From contig CAWJGC010000011.1 of NCBI GenBank assembly GCA_963842355.1, positions 248,001 to 312,000 on the forward strand: a stretch of 64,000 nucleotides of DNA, read 5' to 3'. Every line of letters starts with the position of its first letter. Position 1 is the first letter of the stretch. The translations under genes were made by a program, and so were the position numbers. Origin of the DNA: JASHPR01 sp963842355. GTDB taxonomy: Bacteria; Actinomycetota; Actinomycetes; Streptosporangiales; Streptosporangiaceae. Of this stretch, positions 24,501-32,473 are shown piece by piece. The notes beneath the pieces were generated by a model, which ran no database searches, was not told the DNA's origin, and saw nothing but the letters and a program-made list of their open reading frames with translations.

Positions 24501-25451
24501 CTGTCGGCAGCCAGCAGCCTGGCCGTCTCCTTCCGGCTCGTCGGGGACTTCCCCGCGGCCCTGCGGATCGACGAGGAGACGCTGGGCCGACGGCGGATGA
24601 CCCTCGGACCGCCGCACCCGAGGACGCTCGAATCCGGCATCGCCGTGGGCCGGGACCTGCTCGGCGCGGGACGATACGCCGAGGCGGCAGCGCTGATGCA
24701 GGAGGTACGTCAGTCGTGCGCCGAGGCACTGGGCCCGGACTCGTTCGTCGCCCTGAACGCGCAGGCGCTGCTCGCGATCGCGCTGCGCCGCTCCGGCCAG
24801 CATGCCGAGGCGGAGAAATACTTCCTCACGGCCACGGACGGGCTCATGCGCGAGTCCGGCGCGTTCAGCAGCGAGGCTCTGGCGTGCCGACTCGGCCACG
24901 CGCTGAACGTCCTCGCCGCCGGGCGGGCGGCCGAGGCCGAGGCGGCGATCCGCGAGGTGCTGGAGGCATACGAGCAACGGCGCGGGCCGTCTCACCCCGA
25001 CACGCTCGTCTGCCAGGTCGACCTGGCCGCCGCGCTGCACGCGGCCAGCCAGCACCAGCCCGGTCAGCTAGCGACAGACATCAGCGCGATGCGGTCGGTC
25101 GTCAGCGGCCTCCAGGCTGCCCTCGGCCGCGAGCATCCGCACTCGCTCGCCGCCCTGGCCGCGCTCGGAGTACTGCTGTCCGACCTCAGCAACCTGTACG
25201 CCGCCCAGGAAGTCACGGAGGAGGCTGCCCGCGGATTCGCGGCCGCGCTCGGCCCCGGTCATCCCGACACGCTGCGCTGCCGCGCGAACCTGCTGCTCGC
25301 TGCGCAGCAACGGGGAGAACCGCACGCCGATGAGCAACTCGCCGAGGCCGTCGACCAGCTATCGGCCGTGATCGGCCCCGATCATCCGGATGTCGCCGAA
25401 CTCCGCCGCGACCACCTGCTGATGCCCGCCCTTGACCCGGAACCCTGCTGA
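21507..25451 (+). CDS. FxsT-like ParA / TIR-like / NB-ARC / TPR signalling protein
   Basis: 1314 aa; ATG 21507 overlaps the FxsC-type stop by 8 nt. Domain 1 (about 15-330) is SIMIBI/ParA-like: VVTFYSYKGGTGRTMALANV, RRVLVADWDLESPGLHRFF, YDYVLIDSRSGLSDVAD. In its P-loop KGGTGRT the usual Lys after Gly is Arg29. Residues about 344-450 are a weak TIR-like domain (IVLEFAPEDQLWAEWAAGML). NB-ARC STAND ATPase (about 490-800): TLHGLGGVGKTQLALEYAHR, RWLLVYDNADDLDAV, QVLITSRN, VLADLPLAVAAAGAWL. From about 870 to 1300, kinesin-light-chain-type TPRs recur with a G(P/R)xHPxTL signature. It is probably the sensor/switch of the locus; in FxSxx-COOH systems an FxsT-type protein of this kind accompanies FxsC. 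Confidence 0.88.
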   Translation: MPDMAGDIPAGSRDGQVVTFYSYKGGTGRTMALANVAWILAANGRRVLVADWDLESPGLHRFFHPFLDEREVRDADGVIDLVRSYAWASAGAPEADRPGLIRERARVQPYAMSLAWDFPDGGSLEFLSPGRQNSDYVAALAALDWDNFYDSLGGGEFLDTVRADMKRNYDYVLIDSRSGLSDVADICVVQMPDVLVDCFTLSTQGIQGAAEVARRVSQLHADRGIRILPVPMRVDRAEQEKVEVGRAYAVRLFEGLPARLSSAQRREYWAAVEVPYAAYYSYEEMLAVFGDAPGSPASLLASFERLTAQITNGAVTALPPMDDNLRARTRQVFARRAPMVADTIVLEFAPEDQLWAEWAAGMLRGAGVSVRERHLPEPYEQVSEDQPPGRRLAVVTAAYVALSSRPPVSLPDLAVYITVGRPFADFATVASAVLAGVPEREAAERLYRLVGISALPGESLGGSLVRYPGTEPKIDMMPARNPRFTGREPDLRQLREQLRDYGTAVLIPVTLHGLGGVGKTQLALEYAHRFKADYDLVWWVDCGQPQFIDTSLADLAARIHDVFAPGAPVPGNSAEAARQVLEMLSTGEPATRWLLVYDNADDLDAVRPYLPSGGGQVLITSRNRAWAEQARPMPVEVFTRAESMTHLRQRVPSITADEASQVAEVLADLPLAVAAAGAWLAETGITVADYISVLSRQAPNLLGISQLLDYPHPVSQAWDLSLLRLRERSPAAARLFELCSVMATSIATDLLFSPAMARLLVRYDPALSEPMVIGRLVQEINRLALINLDTVTGQIHVHRLVQAVVRDRMSPEELAATQRDVHQVLAAAAPSRNVDDPGTWPRFQMIWPHLAPSRAETSAEEPVRQLCIDRVRYLWQRHDLDRADAEAAQFDAAWSAMLEAAPDSLTAEPLRKQLLYLRYHRASILREHGKFDEARALDEAVLQGQQEMLGPGHPHTLITAGGLAADLRASGRYAEALEMDRRTYPSWVELYGEDYSGTLSAASSLAVSFRLVGDFPAALRIDEETLGRRRMTLGPPHPRTLESGIAVGRDLLGAGRYAEAAALMQEVRQSCAEALGPDSFVALNAQALLAIALRRSGQHAEAEKYFLTATDGLMRESGAFSSEALACRLGHALNVLAAGRAAEAEAAIREVLEAYEQRRGPSHPDTLVCQVDLAAALHAASQHQPGQLATDISAMRSVVSGLQAALGREHPHSLAALAALGVLLSDLSNLYAAQEVTEEAARGFAAALGPGHPDTLRCRANLLLAAQQRGEPHADEQLAEAVDQLSAVIGPDHPDVAELRRDHLLMPALDPEPC

Positions 25452-25461
25452 CCGCCGGTGC

Positions 25462-26199
25462 TCAGCGGCCCAGGTACGCACGCTTCAGGTCCTCGCTGCG
25501 CAGCAGCTCGGCCGCAGGCCCCTGGAGCACTATCTCCCCCGTGGACAGGACGTAGCCACGGTCGGCGATCGACAGCGCCATCGCCGCGTTCTGCTCCACG
25601 ACCAGGACCGCGACCCCGGAAGCGTGAACCTCCTTGATGATGCGGAAGTTCTGCTGCACCAGCGCGGGTGACAGGCCCATCGACGGCTCGTCCATCAGCA
25701 GCAGGCGGGGCCGCGACATCAGCGCGCGGCCCATCGCGACCATCTGCTGCTCGCCGCCGGACAGGGTGCCCGCGAACTGGTTACGGCGCTCGTACAGGCG
25801 CGGGAACAGGGCGTGCACCCGCTCGAAGTCGTCGTCGAGCTTCTCGCCGCCGCGCAGCACCGCGCCCAGCTCGAGGTTCTCCCGGACGGTCATCTGCCCG
25901 AACAGCCGGCGGTTCTCGGGCACGATCGCGATCCCCCGCCCGATCCGCTGCGGCACCGGCCAGCTCGTCATGTCCTCGCCGTCCAGCAGCACCCGCCCGG
26001 AGCGGGGCCGCACGATCCCGAGGATCGTCTTCAGCGTGGTCGACTTGCCCGAGGCGTTGCCGCCCAGCAGGCAGACCAGCTCGCCGCCGCCGACCTGCAG
26101 CGTGACTCCCTCGAGGATCCGCATCTGGGCGTAGTAGGTCGTGACGGCCTCGAGGCTGAGCAGCGGTGTGCTCTCGCTGCGCGCTTCCGGCCCGTTCAT
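25462..26199 (-). CDS. livF: Branched-chain amino-acid-type ABC transporter ATP-binding protein LivF
   Basis: 245 aa from ATG 26199. Walker A LGGNASGKST (the usual GPNGAGK is GGNASGK), signature LSGGEQQMVAMGRAL, Walker B LLLMDEPSMGLSP and VVEQNAAMALSIADRGYVLS, the LivF-specific switch region. One of two cytoplasmic ATPases of a high-affinity importer for Leu/Ile/Val or related solutes. It is last in a livK-H-M-G-F operon on the minus strand and convergent with the conflict locus. Confidence 0.93.
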   Translation of the reverse strand: MNGPEARSESTPLLSLEAVTTYYAQMRILEGVTLQVGGGELVCLLGGNASGKSTTLKTILGIVRPRSGRVLLDGEDMTSWPVPQRIGRGIAIVPENRRLFGQMTVRENLELGAVLRGGEKLDDDFERVHALFPRLYERRNQFAGTLSGGEQQMVAMGRALMSRPRLLLMDEPSMGLSPALVQQNFRIIKEVHASGVAVLVVEQNAAMALSIADRGYVLSTGEIVLQGPAAELLRSEDLKRAYLGR

Positions 26200-26254
26200 T
26201 CTGTGTCCCCCGCGCGCTTACGGGGCGCCGCAAGACGCCGCCCCTGCAGCGCGC

Positions 26255-27070
26255 TCATTCGGCGTCCGCCAGGGCTTCGGGATCGTGGCCCATGTAGGCC
26301 TCGACCACGTCGGGATGGCCGGCGACCTCGTCGAAGCCGCCCTCGGCGATCTTGACGCCGTGGTCGAGCGCGACCACGCGGTCCGAGCAGCCCGCGACCA
26401 CGTGCATGTCGTGCTCGATGACCAGGATCGCGACCTCCCGTTCGTCCCGCAGCCGCCCGATCAGCTCGGTGACCTCGTGGGTCTCGGCGGGGTTCATCCC
26501 CGCGGCGGGCTCGTCGAGCAGCAGCAGCCGCGGCCGGGCGGCGAGCGCGCGCGCGATCTCCAGCCGCCGCCGGTTGGCGTACGACAGCGAGTACGCGGGC
26601 TGATCCCAGCGGTACCCGGCGAGCCGCTGGCCGAAGAACGACAGCACCTCCTCGGCCAGCGCGCGCACCTCACGTTCCTCGCGCCGGGCCCGGGGCAGGC
26701 GCAGGATCGACTCCCACGGCATGGCCTTCGTGGCACCGTACGTCGCGGCCATCACGTTCTCGATCACCGACATGTTCAGGAACAGCCGCAGGCTCTGGAA
26801 CGTGCGCGCGATCCCCAGCCGGGTGATGGCGTTCGGCGGCATTCCGGCGATGGACCGCCCGGCGAAGCGCACGTCACCGGTATCCGGCCGGTACACGCCC
26901 GTGATCACGTTGAACACCGTGGTCTTGCCTGCCCCGTTGGGCCCGATCACGCTGACGATCTCCCGGTCGTCGACGTGCAGGTCAAGGTCGGACAGCGCCA
27001 GCAGGCCGCCGAACGACAGGGAAAGACGTTCAAGTTCCAGAACGGGCCCCGCGGGCTGGCCTCCGCTCAT
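26255..27070 (-). CDS. livG: Branched-chain amino-acid-type ABC transporter ATP-binding protein LivG
   Basis: 271 aa from ATG 27070, behind gaggcgagcaggagacaccc. Walker A GPNGAGKTT, GIARTFQSLRLF, signature region YSLSYANRRRLEIARALA (the common SYGQQRR is SYANRRR), Walker B LLLLDEPAAGMNP and LVIEHDMHVVAGCSDRVVAL. The LivG length and the FNVITGVYRPDTG segment separate it from LivF. It partners LivF on the LivHM permease. Confidence 0.93.
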   Translation of the reverse strand: MSGGQPAGPVLELERLSLSFGGLLALSDLDLHVDDREIVSVIGPNGAGKTTVFNVITGVYRPDTGDVRFAGRSIAGMPPNAITRLGIARTFQSLRLFLNMSVIENVMAATYGATKAMPWESILRLPRARREEREVRALAEEVLSFFGQRLAGYRWDQPAYSLSYANRRRLEIARALAARPRLLLLDEPAAGMNPAETHEVTELIGRLRDEREVAILVIEHDMHVVAGCSDRVVALDHGVKIAEGGFDEVAGHPDVVEAYMGHDPEALADAE

Positions 27071-27089
27071 CGGGTGTCTCCTGCTCGCC

Positions 27090-28565
27090 TCATGTCGCGG
27101 TCTCCACGCGCCGGGACCCGAGCAGCCCCTGCGGCCGGGCGTTCATCATGACGATGAGGATCGCGCCGATCAGGATCTGCCGGGTGACCGACGGCTCGAC
27201 GACCAGCCGCGTTTCCCACACGAACGACGCCAGGCAGAGGGTCGGCGGGAGCAGCAGCGTCCGCCACAGCCCCTTTACCTGCACAAGCGCGATCAGCAGG
27301 CACACCAGCACCACGAAGCCGATGTTGCCGGCGGTCTGCGCGCTGGCCGGGACGATGACCCAGTCGCGCAGCGCGTCGGCGATCCAGCCGGTCGACTGCG
27401 GTCCGCCCGCGACCGCGCTCGCCGAGATCGCCGCGGCGATCTCGTGCGCGGCGAACCCGAGCGCCGCGGTCGCCGCGAGCACTGCGCCGAGCCTGCGCCA
27501 CGGGCGCAGCTTGACCAGGAGGGTCAGCAGGATCAGGCCGTAGAAGATGTAACCGGCATAGGTCGGGTTGCGCAGGATGCCGTCGAGGGTGATCATGACC
27601 ACCAGCGCGCCCGCCGCAGCGCCGGCGATGCTGCCCGCGCCGCCGAGGATGAGCCCCGCGTAGATGAGGATCAGGTACGGGGTGCCGAAGTCCGTCGGGT
27701 ACACGCTGATCTGCTGCGCCGCGAAGATCGTGCCGGCCAGCGCGGCGATCATGGCGCCGAACGCGAACGCCATCAGCTTGACCCGGTTGACCGGGATCGT
27801 CATCGCCGCCGCGGCCAGCGGGTCGTCGCGCACCGCCCGCCAGGCCCGTCCGGTACGCGAGGTGTCGAGCAGCCGCAGCACCGCCATCGTCAGCACCACC
27901 ACGATCAGCAGCAGGTAGTAGTACTGCTCGTTACTCGTGAGCTGGACACCGAAGCCCCTGATCGGGTCGACCCCGGTGATGCCGTTGGGCCCGCCGAACG
28001 TGTTCGGCGCCACGTTGTTGGTGAACTCGACGAATGCCTCGCCGAAGAACAGCGTGACGATGGCCAGGTAGTCGCCGATCAGCCGCCGGGAGGGCAGGCC
28101 GACCAGCAGCCCGACTAGCGCGGCGCCGATCATCACGATCGGCAGCGACAGGTAGGCGGGCAGGTGGATCCCGCTGGAGCCTAGCTGGTCCGAGGACAGC
28201 AGCGCGAACCCGTACGCGCCGAAGCCGAAGAACGCCACGTAGCCGAGGTCGAGCAGCCCGGCCCAGCCCACGACGACGTTCAGGCCCACCGCCAGCAGCG
28301 CGAGCACCAGCGAGTCGATCCCGACCTGAAGCTGGAACCCGCCCAGGCCGAGCAGCGGCAGCGCGGCTCCGGCCAGGCCCGCGAGCGCCAGCCGCGGCCA
28401 CCAGCCGACCCGTTCCAGCTCGCGCTGGGCGCGGCCGCGCCAGGACGGCAGGTACTCGCGCCGGTGGACCTGCCTGGCCACCCACTCGTCGGCCCCGACC
28501 CGGGGGCCGGGGCTGGCCGGGGGCGGTGGCCCGGCGCTGGCCGGGGGCGGTGGCCCGGCGGTCAC
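27090..28565 (-). CDS. livM: LivM permease with extra C-terminal membrane region
   Basis: 491 aa from GTG 28565. Residues 1-70 are a Pro/Gly-rich then basic cytoplasmic extension. The LivM core follows: LVLALLAVGLNVVVGWAGLL, DLGYVAFFGFGAYGFALL, GDYLAIVTLFFGEAF, RAWRAVRDDPLAAAAM (the EAA-like loop) and FAFGAMIAALAGTIFAA. Between YGLILLTLLVKLRPW and the usual terminal RPQGLLGSR lie about 120 extra residues with several hydrophobic stretches (LGAVLAATAALGFAA; IGFVVLVCLLIALVQ), so the permease has additional helices compared with standard LivM. Its start codon abuts a leader-repeat copy. Confidence 0.9.
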   Translation of the reverse strand: MTAGPPPPASAGPPPPASPGPRVGADEWVARQVHRREYLPSWRGRAQRELERVGWWPRLALAGLAGAALPLLGLGGFQLQVGIDSLVLALLAVGLNVVVGWAGLLDLGYVAFFGFGAYGFALLSSDQLGSSGIHLPAYLSLPIVMIGAALVGLLVGLPSRRLIGDYLAIVTLFFGEAFVEFTNNVAPNTFGGPNGITGVDPIRGFGVQLTSNEQYYYLLLIVVVLTMAVLRLLDTSRTGRAWRAVRDDPLAAAAMTIPVNRVKLMAFAFGAMIAALAGTIFAAQQISVYPTDFGTPYLILIYAGLILGGAGSIAGAAAGALVVMITLDGILRNPTYAGYIFYGLILLTLLVKLRPWRRLGAVLAATAALGFAAHEIAAAISASAVAGGPQSTGWIADALRDWVIVPASAQTAGNIGFVVLVCLLIALVQVKGLWRTLLLPPTLCLASFVWETRLVVEPSVTRQILIGAILIVMMNARPQGLLGSRRVETAT

Positions 28566-28665
28566 GCGGTGTCCCCCGTTCGCCTCCAGGGCCCCGCCCG
28601 CCTCCCCATTCCCCCTTCCCTCCTCCTTCTCCCTCCTCCTCGCCGCGCCCCTCCGGCTCGCTCAT
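28566..28665 (-). repeat. Leader repeat copy 3 (upstream of livM)
   Basis: Minus strand: begins atgagcgagccggaggggcg, passes through a purine-rich GGAGGA tract and ends tggaggcgaacgggggac directly before the livM start. Head and tail match the copies at 29590-29695 and 47921-48027; the middle is degenerate. Confidence 0.65.
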
Positions 28666-28671
28666 GATGCC

Positions 28672-29589
28672 TCATACCTTCTGCAGTTGCGCCCGGCCGA
28701 ACAGCCCGCTGGGCCGGACCAGCATCACGGCGATCAGGATGGCGAACACCAGCAGGTTCGTGTACCGGGAGGAGACGTAGCCGGTGATGAACGACTCCGC
28801 GACGCCGATCAGCAATCCGCCGACCATGGCCCCCGGGATCGAGCCGATCCCGCCGACGACGGCCGCGGTGAAAGCCTTCAGCCCCGCGATGAAGCCGATG
28901 ACGTTCGTCACCTGATTGAACAGGAGCCCGGCCATCACGCCGGCCACGCCCGCGAGCGCCGAGCCGAGGAAGAACGTCATCGCGATCGTGAGGTTCACGT
29001 TGATCCCGAGCATCTCGGCGGCCTCCCGGTCCGCGGCCACCGCCCGCATCTGCCGGCCGAGCTTCGTCCGGTTGACCAGTTGCTGCAGGCCGATCATCAG
29101 TGCGCCGCCCAGGACCAGGACCAGGATCTGCACGGCGTCGATGCTGACCGAGCCGATCTGGATCCCGGTCGAGAACGAGATGAACTCCGGCGTGTTGTAG
29201 ATCCGGATCTGCGAGCCGAACAGCAGCAGCACCGCGTTCTCCAGGAAGAACGAGATCCCGATCGCGGTGATCAGCGGGGCGATCCGCGGCGCGTCCCGCA
29301 GCGGCCGGTAGGCGAAGCGTTCCATCGCGACGCCCATCCCGCCCACGATGCCGGCCGCCAGGACGAACATGATCAGCAGCAGCAGCGGCACGGGAATGGT
29401 GAGCGCGGTCGGCCCGCCGAACCACTGGATCACGAAGTAGCCGATGTAGGCGCCGACCATGTACAGGTCGCCGTGCGCGAAGTTGAGCAGCTTCAGTATC
29501 CCGTAGACCATCGAGAAGCCGAGCGCCACCAGCGCGTACAGCGCGCCGGTCGTGATGCCGTTCACCAGTTCCTGGAAGAAGAAGGCCAT
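28672..29589 (-). CDS. livH: Branched-chain amino-acid-type ABC transporter permease LivH
   Basis: 305 aa from ATG 29589. LivH hallmarks: NGITTGALYALVALGFSMVY near the N-terminus, LLNFAHGDLYMVGAYIGYF, FAYRPLRDAPRIAPLITAIG, RQMRAVAADREAAEMLGINV (EAA loop), GFIAGLKAFTAAVVGGIGSI and terminal LVRPSGLFGR. Eight or so membrane segments. It is the second gene of the operon, 198 bp downstream of livK across a repeat block. Confidence 0.94.
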   Translation of the reverse strand: MAFFFQELVNGITTGALYALVALGFSMVYGILKLLNFAHGDLYMVGAYIGYFVIQWFGGPTALTIPVPLLLLIMFVLAAGIVGGMGVAMERFAYRPLRDAPRIAPLITAIGISFFLENAVLLLFGSQIRIYNTPEFISFSTGIQIGSVSIDAVQILVLVLGGALMIGLQQLVNRTKLGRQMRAVAADREAAEMLGINVNLTIAMTFFLGSALAGVAGVMAGLLFNQVTNVIGFIAGLKAFTAAVVGGIGSIPGAMVGGLLIGVAESFITGYVSSRYTNLLVFAILIAVMLVRPSGLFGRAQLQKV

Positions 29590-29787
29590 GTTTACTCTCG
29601 CCTCCGGGGCGTTTCAGAGGCGCCGCCTTCCTTCGTCGCTCGCTCCTTCGTCACTCGCTCCTCAGTCCAGGCGGCACCGCGCCCCTTCGGCTCGGACAGG
29701 AGGCGCCGCGCCCCTTCGGCTCGGTCATCGGGCGCGCCGCGCCCCGTTGGCTCGGCCAATGGGGCGCGGCGCGGCCTGGTCACCCGG
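29590..29787 (-). repeat. Leader repeat copy 1 plus tandem head units (livK-livH gap)
   Basis: Reading the minus strand, a full module (29695-29590) carries the head gccgaaggggcgcgg, a gaggagcgag/gacgaagg purine tract, ggcggcgcctc and the tail ccccggaggcgag, ending 6 nt from the livH ATG. Two further short head units lie at 29700-29724 and 29733-29757 on the livK side. The whole livK-livH gap is therefore repeat. The tail supplies the ribosome-binding purines. Confidence 0.75.
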
Positions 29788-30942
29788 TCAGCTCGGGATC
29801 AGCTGGTAGTTGCCGGCCGAGTTGATCTTGAATAGGAAGAACTTGCCGTTGACCAGGTCCCCGTTCGAGTCGAAGCTGATCGGCTGGCCCAGGATCGAGG
29901 TCGGCTCGCTCGTCTTCTTGATCGCCGCGAGCACGTTGCTCCGGCTCGGGGTCTGCCCGGCCTTGCAGACGGACGCGATCGCCTCGTCCACCACGTGCGT
30001 GGCCGCGAACACGGGCGGGCCGAAGGTGCCGAAGGTCCCGTACTTCGCCTTCGCGGCCGCGGCGATCGCGGCGTCGGCGGCAATCGCCGTGATGTCCGGC
30101 CCGAACGAGGAGACGTACGAGCCGTTGATCGTGAACGTGCCCGGCGAGAACAGGCCGTCGGTGCCGAAGATCAGGGCCTTCTTGTGCTGCTGGGCCAGGT
30201 CGCGGCCGAACTGCTGGGCGTTGGCGGCGATCTGCCAGGGCAGCACCACGACCGACTCGCTGGACGTGACCTTGGCCACCAGCGAGGAGAAGTCGGTCTG
30301 GCTCTGCGGGACCGACTCGTGGTCGACGGTGATCCCGGCCGCCTTGAAGATCGGCAGCATCGCGGTGACCAGGCCGGTCGAGTAGGCCTCCTCGTCGTCG
30401 ACGATCATCAGCGCCTTCGGGTGCAGGTTCTTCACGATGTAGTTGGCGTCCTCCGGACCCTGCACGCTGTCCTTGGACACGACCCGGAAGAACGTCGGGT
30501 ACTTGCCGGTCGTCAGCGCGACCGCGGTCGCCGACCCGGAGATGAACGCCAGCCCCGCCCGGGCCATCAGCGGGCCGACGGCCTCGACTTCCTGGCTGCC
30601 GGCCGGGCCGACCACGGCCACGATCTTCGAGTTCGAGGTGAACTGCTGGGTCACGGTGGTGGCCTGGGCCGGCTGAAGCTGCGTGTCGCCCTGGACCAGC
30701 GAGATCTTCGTCTTGCTGGCCGTGTTGTCCATCGCCAGGGCGAGCTCGGCGAAGTGCAGTTGCTCGCCCCCGAGGCTCGCCACCGGGCCGGTGATCGGGC
30801 CCTCGAACCCGATCGACGCGACGCAGGTCTTGCTGGCGCCGCTCGCAGTGGTTCCGCTGCTGCTGCCACTGCCACTGCTGCCGCAACCGGCCACGACGAG
30901 CGCACCGAGCGCCAGCGCGGCGGTGGTCACGCGTCCTCTCAT
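29788..30942 (-). CDS. livK: Amino-acid-binding lipoprotein LivK-like (ABC substrate-binding)
   Basis: 384 aa. Start at ATG 30942 (ggaggccgtaccc in front) gives a lipoprotein signal: ALALGALVVAGC with lipidated C20, followed by a Ser/Gly-rich linker. Type I periplasmic-binding fold: VASIGFEGPITGPVASLGGE, IVAVVGPAGSQEVEAVGPLM, ALMIVDDEEAYSTGLVTAM, FGTDGLFSPGTF, AATHVVDEAIASVC. It delivers the ligand to LivHM outside the membrane. The ligand may be an amino acid, but the family also binds amides, urea and aromatic acids. Confidence 0.92.
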   Translation of the reverse strand: MRGRVTTAALALGALVVAGCGSSGSGSSSGTTASGASKTCVASIGFEGPITGPVASLGGEQLHFAELALAMDNTASKTKISLVQGDTQLQPAQATTVTQQFTSNSKIVAVVGPAGSQEVEAVGPLMARAGLAFISGSATAVALTTGKYPTFFRVVSKDSVQGPEDANYIVKNLHPKALMIVDDEEAYSTGLVTAMLPIFKAAGITVDHESVPQSQTDFSSLVAKVTSSESVVVLPWQIAANAQQFGRDLAQQHKKALIFGTDGLFSPGTFTINGSYVSSFGPDITAIAADAAIAAAAKAKYGTFGTFGPPVFAATHVVDEAIASVCKAGQTPSRSNVLAAIKKTSEPTSILGQPISFDSNGDLVNGKFFLFKINSAGNYQLIPS

Positions 30943-31270
30943 GGGTACGGCCTCCATTTCCCAATGTGCTTCATTGCTTCGGGTCCCGTGGGGTCAAGCC
31001 AGGCTGCCCGGCGGAGCAGGCGTCGGTTCTGTTGGTTGGCAGCGGCGAGGGCGGGTGGGTGGGCGGGGCTAACAGCCACCGGCCAGGCTCGCCTCGGCGC
31101 TGCGGACGACGCGAGAATTCACCACGCCCTCCCCCAGCGGTCGAATAAGTAGGCTGATCAAACCATTGCCCTGCATACTTGTGCAAGAGACGTCATTTGG
31201 TATTCGGTAACAGTTGTGAGTCGATCAAGGCCGGCGGGCGGTCCCCCGGCTTTTTCCTGGGGAGCCGCCG
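30943..31270. other. 328-bp divergent gap livK / class V PLP gene
   Basis: It should hold promoters for both the liv operon and the PLP enzyme. A GC hairpin plus T5 run (31228-31255) is the only structure I can support. No gene is seen. Confidence 0.5.
31228..31255 (+). terminator. Hairpin followed by T-run upstream of PLP gene (possible attenuator)
   Basis: gccgg ... ccggc stem extended by ggg/ccc around cggt, immediately followed by ttttt, 16 nt before the GTG at 31271. As it lies on the plus strand between promoter region and ribosome site, attenuation of the PLP gene is more likely than ending an upstream transcript, since the gene upstream points away. Confidence 0.45.
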
Positions 31271-32455
31271 GTGTCCGCATCGCTCAGCCACGACCTTGAC
31301 CTCCCCGCGATCCGCGCGCGCTTCTCGTCGCTGCAGCAGGGCTTCGCGTTCTTCGACGCTCCCGGCGGCTCGCAGGTGCCCGACGAGGTCGGCGACGCGA
31401 TCGCCCGCGCGCTGCGCGAGGCCAGCGCCAACCTCGGCGCGGTGTACGCGACGAGCCTGCGGGTCCGGGGGATCCTCGAGGAGGCCGAGGGCAAGGCGGC
31501 CAGGTTCCTCGGCTGCGACCCTCATGAGGTGATCTTCGGGCCGAACATGACCTCGCTGGACTTCACGCTGTCGCGCACCGCCGGGCGTGACTTCGGCCCG
31601 GGCGATGAGATTCTCGTCTCCTCGCTGGATCACGACGGCGGCGTCGCGCCGTGGCTGGAACTCGCGCAAGACCGGGGCGCGGTCGTCCGGCACGTCGAGC
31701 TGAACGACGACACCACGCTGGATTTCGCCGATCTGCAGCGCAAGCTCGGGCCGCGGACGAAGGTCGTCGCGTTCGCGTGGGCGTCGAACGCGATCGGCAC
31801 GGTCGTGGACGCCCGGCGGGTCTGCAAGCTCGCGCACGACGTCGGCGCGCTCGCGTGGGTCGACGCCGTCCACTACGCGGCCCACGAGCCGATCGACGTC
31901 CGCGATATCGGCGCCGACGTGCTGATCTGCTCACCGTACAAGTTTTGCGGCCCGCACCTGGGCGTGGCGTTCGGGCGGGCCGAGGTGCTCGAGCGCTGGC
32001 GGCCGTACAAGGCCCGCCCGGCGCCGACGAGCCCGCTCGGGCGCAGCTTCGCGACCGGGACGCATCCCTACGAGCTGCTCGCGGGGTTCAACGCCACGAT
32101 CGACTACCTGGACTCGGTCGGGGGCTTCGCCGCGATCGTGCCCTACGAGCGCTCGCTGGGCCAGCGGTTCCTGGACGGCCTGCCGGACACGGTCACCCGG
32201 TACGGGCTGCCGGGGATGGACGGCCGCGTGCCGACGTTCCTGGTCAACGTCGAGGGCGTGGCCGCAGCGGACGTCGCGCGGAGCCTGGCCGACGCCCGGA
32301 TCGGGGTCTGGGCGCATGACTCGTGGTACTCGCTGGACCTGTACCGGCGCCTCGGCTACGCCGGCGAGTCGGTGCGGATCGGCTTCATCCACTACAACAC
32401 GCCGCAGGAGGTCGACCGGCTCCTCGACGCGCTGGCGGCCGTGCATCCCGGCTAG
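31271..32455 (+). CDS. Cysteine desulfurase-like protein, VC1184 family (class V PLP enzyme)
   Basis: 394 aa from GTG 31271 behind ggggag. FFDAPGGSQVPDEVGDAIAR (about 28-47), IFGPNMTSLDFTLSRTA, VSSLDHDGGVAPWLELA, VDAVHYAAHEPIDV and the PLP-lysine site ICSPYKFCGPHLG with K224. These motifs fit the VC1184/TIGR01976 group, related to NifS/SufS but of unproven substrate. The catalytic Cys loop of true desulfurases is not evident, so a lyase role on an amino acid is possible. It is next to amino-acid enzymes and an importer. Confidence 0.87.
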   Translation: MSASLSHDLDLPAIRARFSSLQQGFAFFDAPGGSQVPDEVGDAIARALREASANLGAVYATSLRVRGILEEAEGKAARFLGCDPHEVIFGPNMTSLDFTLSRTAGRDFGPGDEILVSSLDHDGGVAPWLELAQDRGAVVRHVELNDDTTLDFADLQRKLGPRTKVVAFAWASNAIGTVVDARRVCKLAHDVGALAWVDAVHYAAHEPIDVRDIGADVLICSPYKFCGPHLGVAFGRAEVLERWRPYKARPAPTSPLGRSFATGTHPYELLAGFNATIDYLDSVGGFAAIVPYERSLGQRFLDGLPDTVTRYGLPGMDGRVPTFLVNVEGVAAADVARSLADARIGVWAHDSWYSLDLYRRLGYAGESVRIGFIHYNTPQEVDRLLDALAAVHPG

Positions 32456-32473
32456 CCGGGGCCGACGGCCGGG

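Noticed and set aside
20232..25451. FxsA peptide and FxsB radical SAM gene expected beside FxsC/FxsT
   Set aside because: No small frame ending in an FxSxx pattern and no CxxxCxxC radical SAM motif were found between 13.5 and 25.5 kb; the locus is therefore not called an FxSxx-COOH RiPP cluster.
26721..28118. 465-codon frame antisense to livG/livM
   Set aside because: Shadow of the liv genes; repetitive Arg/Asp/His text and no ribosome site.
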